DNA of 5,405 nt, from contig JAEZCS010000012.1 of the NCBI GenBank assembly GCA_023433445.1, positions 1 through 5,405 on the forward strand, given 5' to 3'. The position numbers were made by a program, and so were the translations under genes. The notes beneath the pieces were generated by a model. That model made no database searches and was not told where the DNA came from. It saw only the letters and a list, made by a program, of their open reading frames with translations. Positions 3,769 through 5,405 of this stretch are shown piece after piece. Each line of letters opens with the position of its first letter. The first letter of the stretch is position 1. This DNA is from Pseudomonadota bacterium. GTDB lineage: Bacteria; Pseudomonadota; Alphaproteobacteria; Sphingomonadales; Sphingomonadaceae.

Positions 3769-5405
3769 ATGAGTCTGACCACTATTTCCGTACGCGGCGC
3801 GCGTGAACACAACCTCAAGGGCGTGGACGTCGATCTCCCCCGCGACAGCCTGATCGTCATCACCGGGCTTTCCGGCTCGGGCAAATCCTCCCTCGCCTTC
3901 GACACCATCTATGCCGAGGGTCAGCGCCGCTACGTGGAGTCGCTCTCCGCCTATGCGCGTCAGTTCCTTGAGATGATGCAGAAGCCCGACGTCGAGCATA
4001 TCGACGGCCTGTCGCCCGCGATCAGCATCGAGCAGAAGACCACGAGCCGCAACCCGCGCTCGACCGTCGCGACGGTAACCGAGATCTACGACTATATGCG
4101 CCTCCTCTGGGCGCGCGTCGGCATTCCCTATTCGCCCGCAACCGGTGAGCCGATTTCAGCGCAGACGGTCAGCCAGATGGTCGACCGCGTGATGGAATTG
4201 CCCGAGGGCACGCGCGCCTATCTCCTTGCGCCCGTCGTGCGCGGCCGCAAGGGCGAGTACAGGAAGGAACTCGCGCAGTGGCAGAAGGAAGGCTTCACCC
4301 GCGTGCGCATCGACGGGACCTTCTACGAGATCGAGGAAGCGCCGGCGCTCGACAAGAAATACAAGCATGACATCGAGGTCGTCGTCGATCGTATCGTGGT
4401 GCGCGAGGGGATCGAGACCAGGCTCGCAGACAGTTTTGAAACGGCGCTGAAACTCGCCGAGGGCGTCGCTTATGTCGACATGGCCGATGGGAAGGTCCCG
4501 GGACGCAAGGGCGAGGTTGGCGGGGCGATGAAGGGCGCCGGCATACCCGACAATCGCCTGATTTTCAGCGAGAAATTTTCCTGCCCGGTTTCGGGCTTCA
4601 CCATCGCGGAAATCGAGCCGCGCCTGTTCAGCTTCAACGCGCCGCAGGGCGCCTGCCCCGCGTGCGACGGCCTTGGCGAGCGGCTCGAATTCGACCCCGA
4701 GCTTGTCGTCCCAAACCATGCGCTGAGCCTCAAGAAGGGCGCGGTGGTGCCGTGGGCGAAATCGAACCCGCCCTCCCCTTATTATATGCAGGTGCTCGAA
4801 AGCCTCGGAAAGGCGTACGGCTTTTCGCTCGAGACGCCCTGGCAGGACCTGCCGGGCGAAGTGCAGCTCATCATCCTTTACGGGAGCGGCGGAAAGCCCG
4901 TCGAGCTGACCTTCAAGGACGGGCGCCGCACCTATACGACGCACAAGGCCTTCGAAGGCGTCATCGGCAATCTTAACCGGCGCATGCTGCAGACCGAGAG
5001 CGCCTGGATGCGCGAGGAACTCGGCAAATATCAGACCGCACAGCCGTGCGAGACGTGCCACGGCGCGCGCCTGCGCCCCGAACCGCTCGCGGTCAAGATC
5101 GCGGGCGAGGACATCAGCCAGTCGGCGCGGCGGAGCGTCGCCGACGCGCTCCACTGGTTCGGGACGCTCGAGGAGAAGCTCGGCGAGCAGCAGAAGCAGA
5201 TCGCCCGCGCGATCCTGAAAGAGATTAATGAGCGGCTCGGCTTCCTCAACAATGTCGGTCTCGACTATCTCAACCTCAACCGCACCAGCGGCACCCTCTC
5301 GGGCGGCGAAAGTCAGCGCATCCGGCTCGCAAGCCAGATCGGCAGCGGGCTCTCGGGTGTGCTTTACGTCCTCGACGAACCCTCGATCGGCCTCCACCAG
5401 CGCGA
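3769..5405 (+). CDS. uvrA: Excinuclease ABC subunit A, N-terminal 545 codons
   Basis: UvrA is the damage-sensing ATPase of nucleotide excision repair; it works as a dimer with UvrB in the cytoplasm. The frame is open from ATG 3769 to the window edge, 545 codons of a protein usually about 950-980 aa. It shows Walker A GLSGSGKSS (33-41), then YAEGQRRYVESLSAYARQF, the UvrB-binding and insertion regions, cysteine pairs C296/C299 (ACPACDGLG) and C427/C430 (PCETCHGARL), the ABC signature LSGGE (510-514) and Walker B VLYVLDEPS with D536/E537. The second nucleotide-binding half lies beyond the window. At CPVSGF (C272, S275) one cysteine of the expected CxxC pair is a serine, which I recall as common in alphaproteobacteria. 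The start agrees with family N-termini. No Shine-Dalgarno precedes it, and the LexA box ends 11 bases upstream. No frameshift is seen in 1.6 kb. Confidence 0.97.
   Translation, partial: MSLTTISVRGAREHNLKGVDVDLPRDSLIVITGLSGSGKSSLAFDTIYAEGQRRYVESLSAYARQFLEMMQKPDVEHIDGLSPAISIEQKTTSRNPRSTVATVTEIYDYMRLLWARVGIPYSPATGEPISAQTVSQMVDRVMELPEGTRAYLLAPVVRGRKGEYRKELAQWQKEGFTRVRIDGTFYEIEEAPALDKKYKHDIEVVVDRIVVREGIETRLADSFETALKLAEGVAYVDMADGKVPGRKGEVGGAMKGAGIPDNRLIFSEKFSCPVSGFTIAEIEPRLFSFNAPQGACPACDGLGERLEFDPELVVPNHALSLKKGAVVPWAKSNPPSPYYMQVLESLGKAYGFSLETPWQDLPGEVQLIILYGSGGKPVELTFKDGRRTYTTHKAFEGVIGNLNRRMLQTESAWMREELGKYQTAQPCETCHGARLRPEPLAVKIAGEDISQSARRSVADALHWFGTLEEKLGEQQKQIARAILKEINERLGFLNNVGLDYLNLNRTSGTLSGGESQRIRLASQIGSGLSGVLYVLDEPSIGLHQR

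Noticed and set aside
3528..3806. 92-codon plus-strand frame running into uvrA
   Set aside because: It spans the SOS box and the uvrA start in another frame and has no ribosome site or recognisable domain.
4156..5397. 413-codon open frame antisense to uvrA
   Set aside because: It is the mirror of a high-GC coding frame; uvrA motifs on the plus strand are unmistakable and the antisense protein has no recognisable domain.

Overview
The window reads as chromosomal DNA of an alphaproteobacterium, most likely a member of the Sphingomonadales (Sphingobium, Sphingopyxis or Sphingomonas type). The evidence is the high GC content with GC-rich third codon positions, a UrcA-family secreted protein, a GGAAC-N17-CGTT promoter of the EcfG general-stress type, a GAAC-N7-GAAC SOS box in front of uvrA, and alphaproteobacterial-looking UvrA sequence. 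No mobile element, CRISPR array, tRNA or rRNA gene was seen.

Left part (1-896): three leftward genes. They are the 5' end of a ModE-type winged-helix regulator (1-101), an 82-aa hypothetical protein (144-392) and a 77-aa very acidic hydrophilic protein (503-736). The last has an almost textbook EcfG promoter at 781-806, so it is probably a general-stress gene.

Middle (897-2750): a rightward two-component pair made of a four-helix membrane histidine kinase of the LytS/AlgZ (His_kinase) type and a LytTR response regulator, joined by an ATGA overlap. Both genes are broken by an apparent single-base deletion. The kinase breaks directly after the conserved NPHF motif (about 1460) and the regulator breaks at the start of its LytTR DNA-binding domain (about 2470-2475). 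Adding one base to each restores full-length proteins of 371 and 247 aa with all later motifs intact. The pair is therefore either very recently inactivated or carries two sequence errors.

Right part (2751-5405): a leftward urcA-like gene (2828-3193) with its own terminator (2773-2802), then about 575 bases without a convincing protein gene, then the first 545 codons of uvrA (3769 to the window end). The intergenic stretch contains a perfect 11-bp stem with a T-tract facing left (3485-3520). That terminator has no recognisable protein gene feeding it and may end a small RNA divergent from uvrA. The SOS box lies 11 bases before the uvrA ATG, with no Shine-Dalgarno between, which suggests LexA control and possibly a leaderless mRNA.

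The stress theme (EcfG promoter, SOS box, uvrA) is real, but the genes do not form one system. No novel multi-gene defence or mobile system is evident. The most notable points are the doubly broken signalling pair, the two regulator-specific promoters and the orphan terminator.
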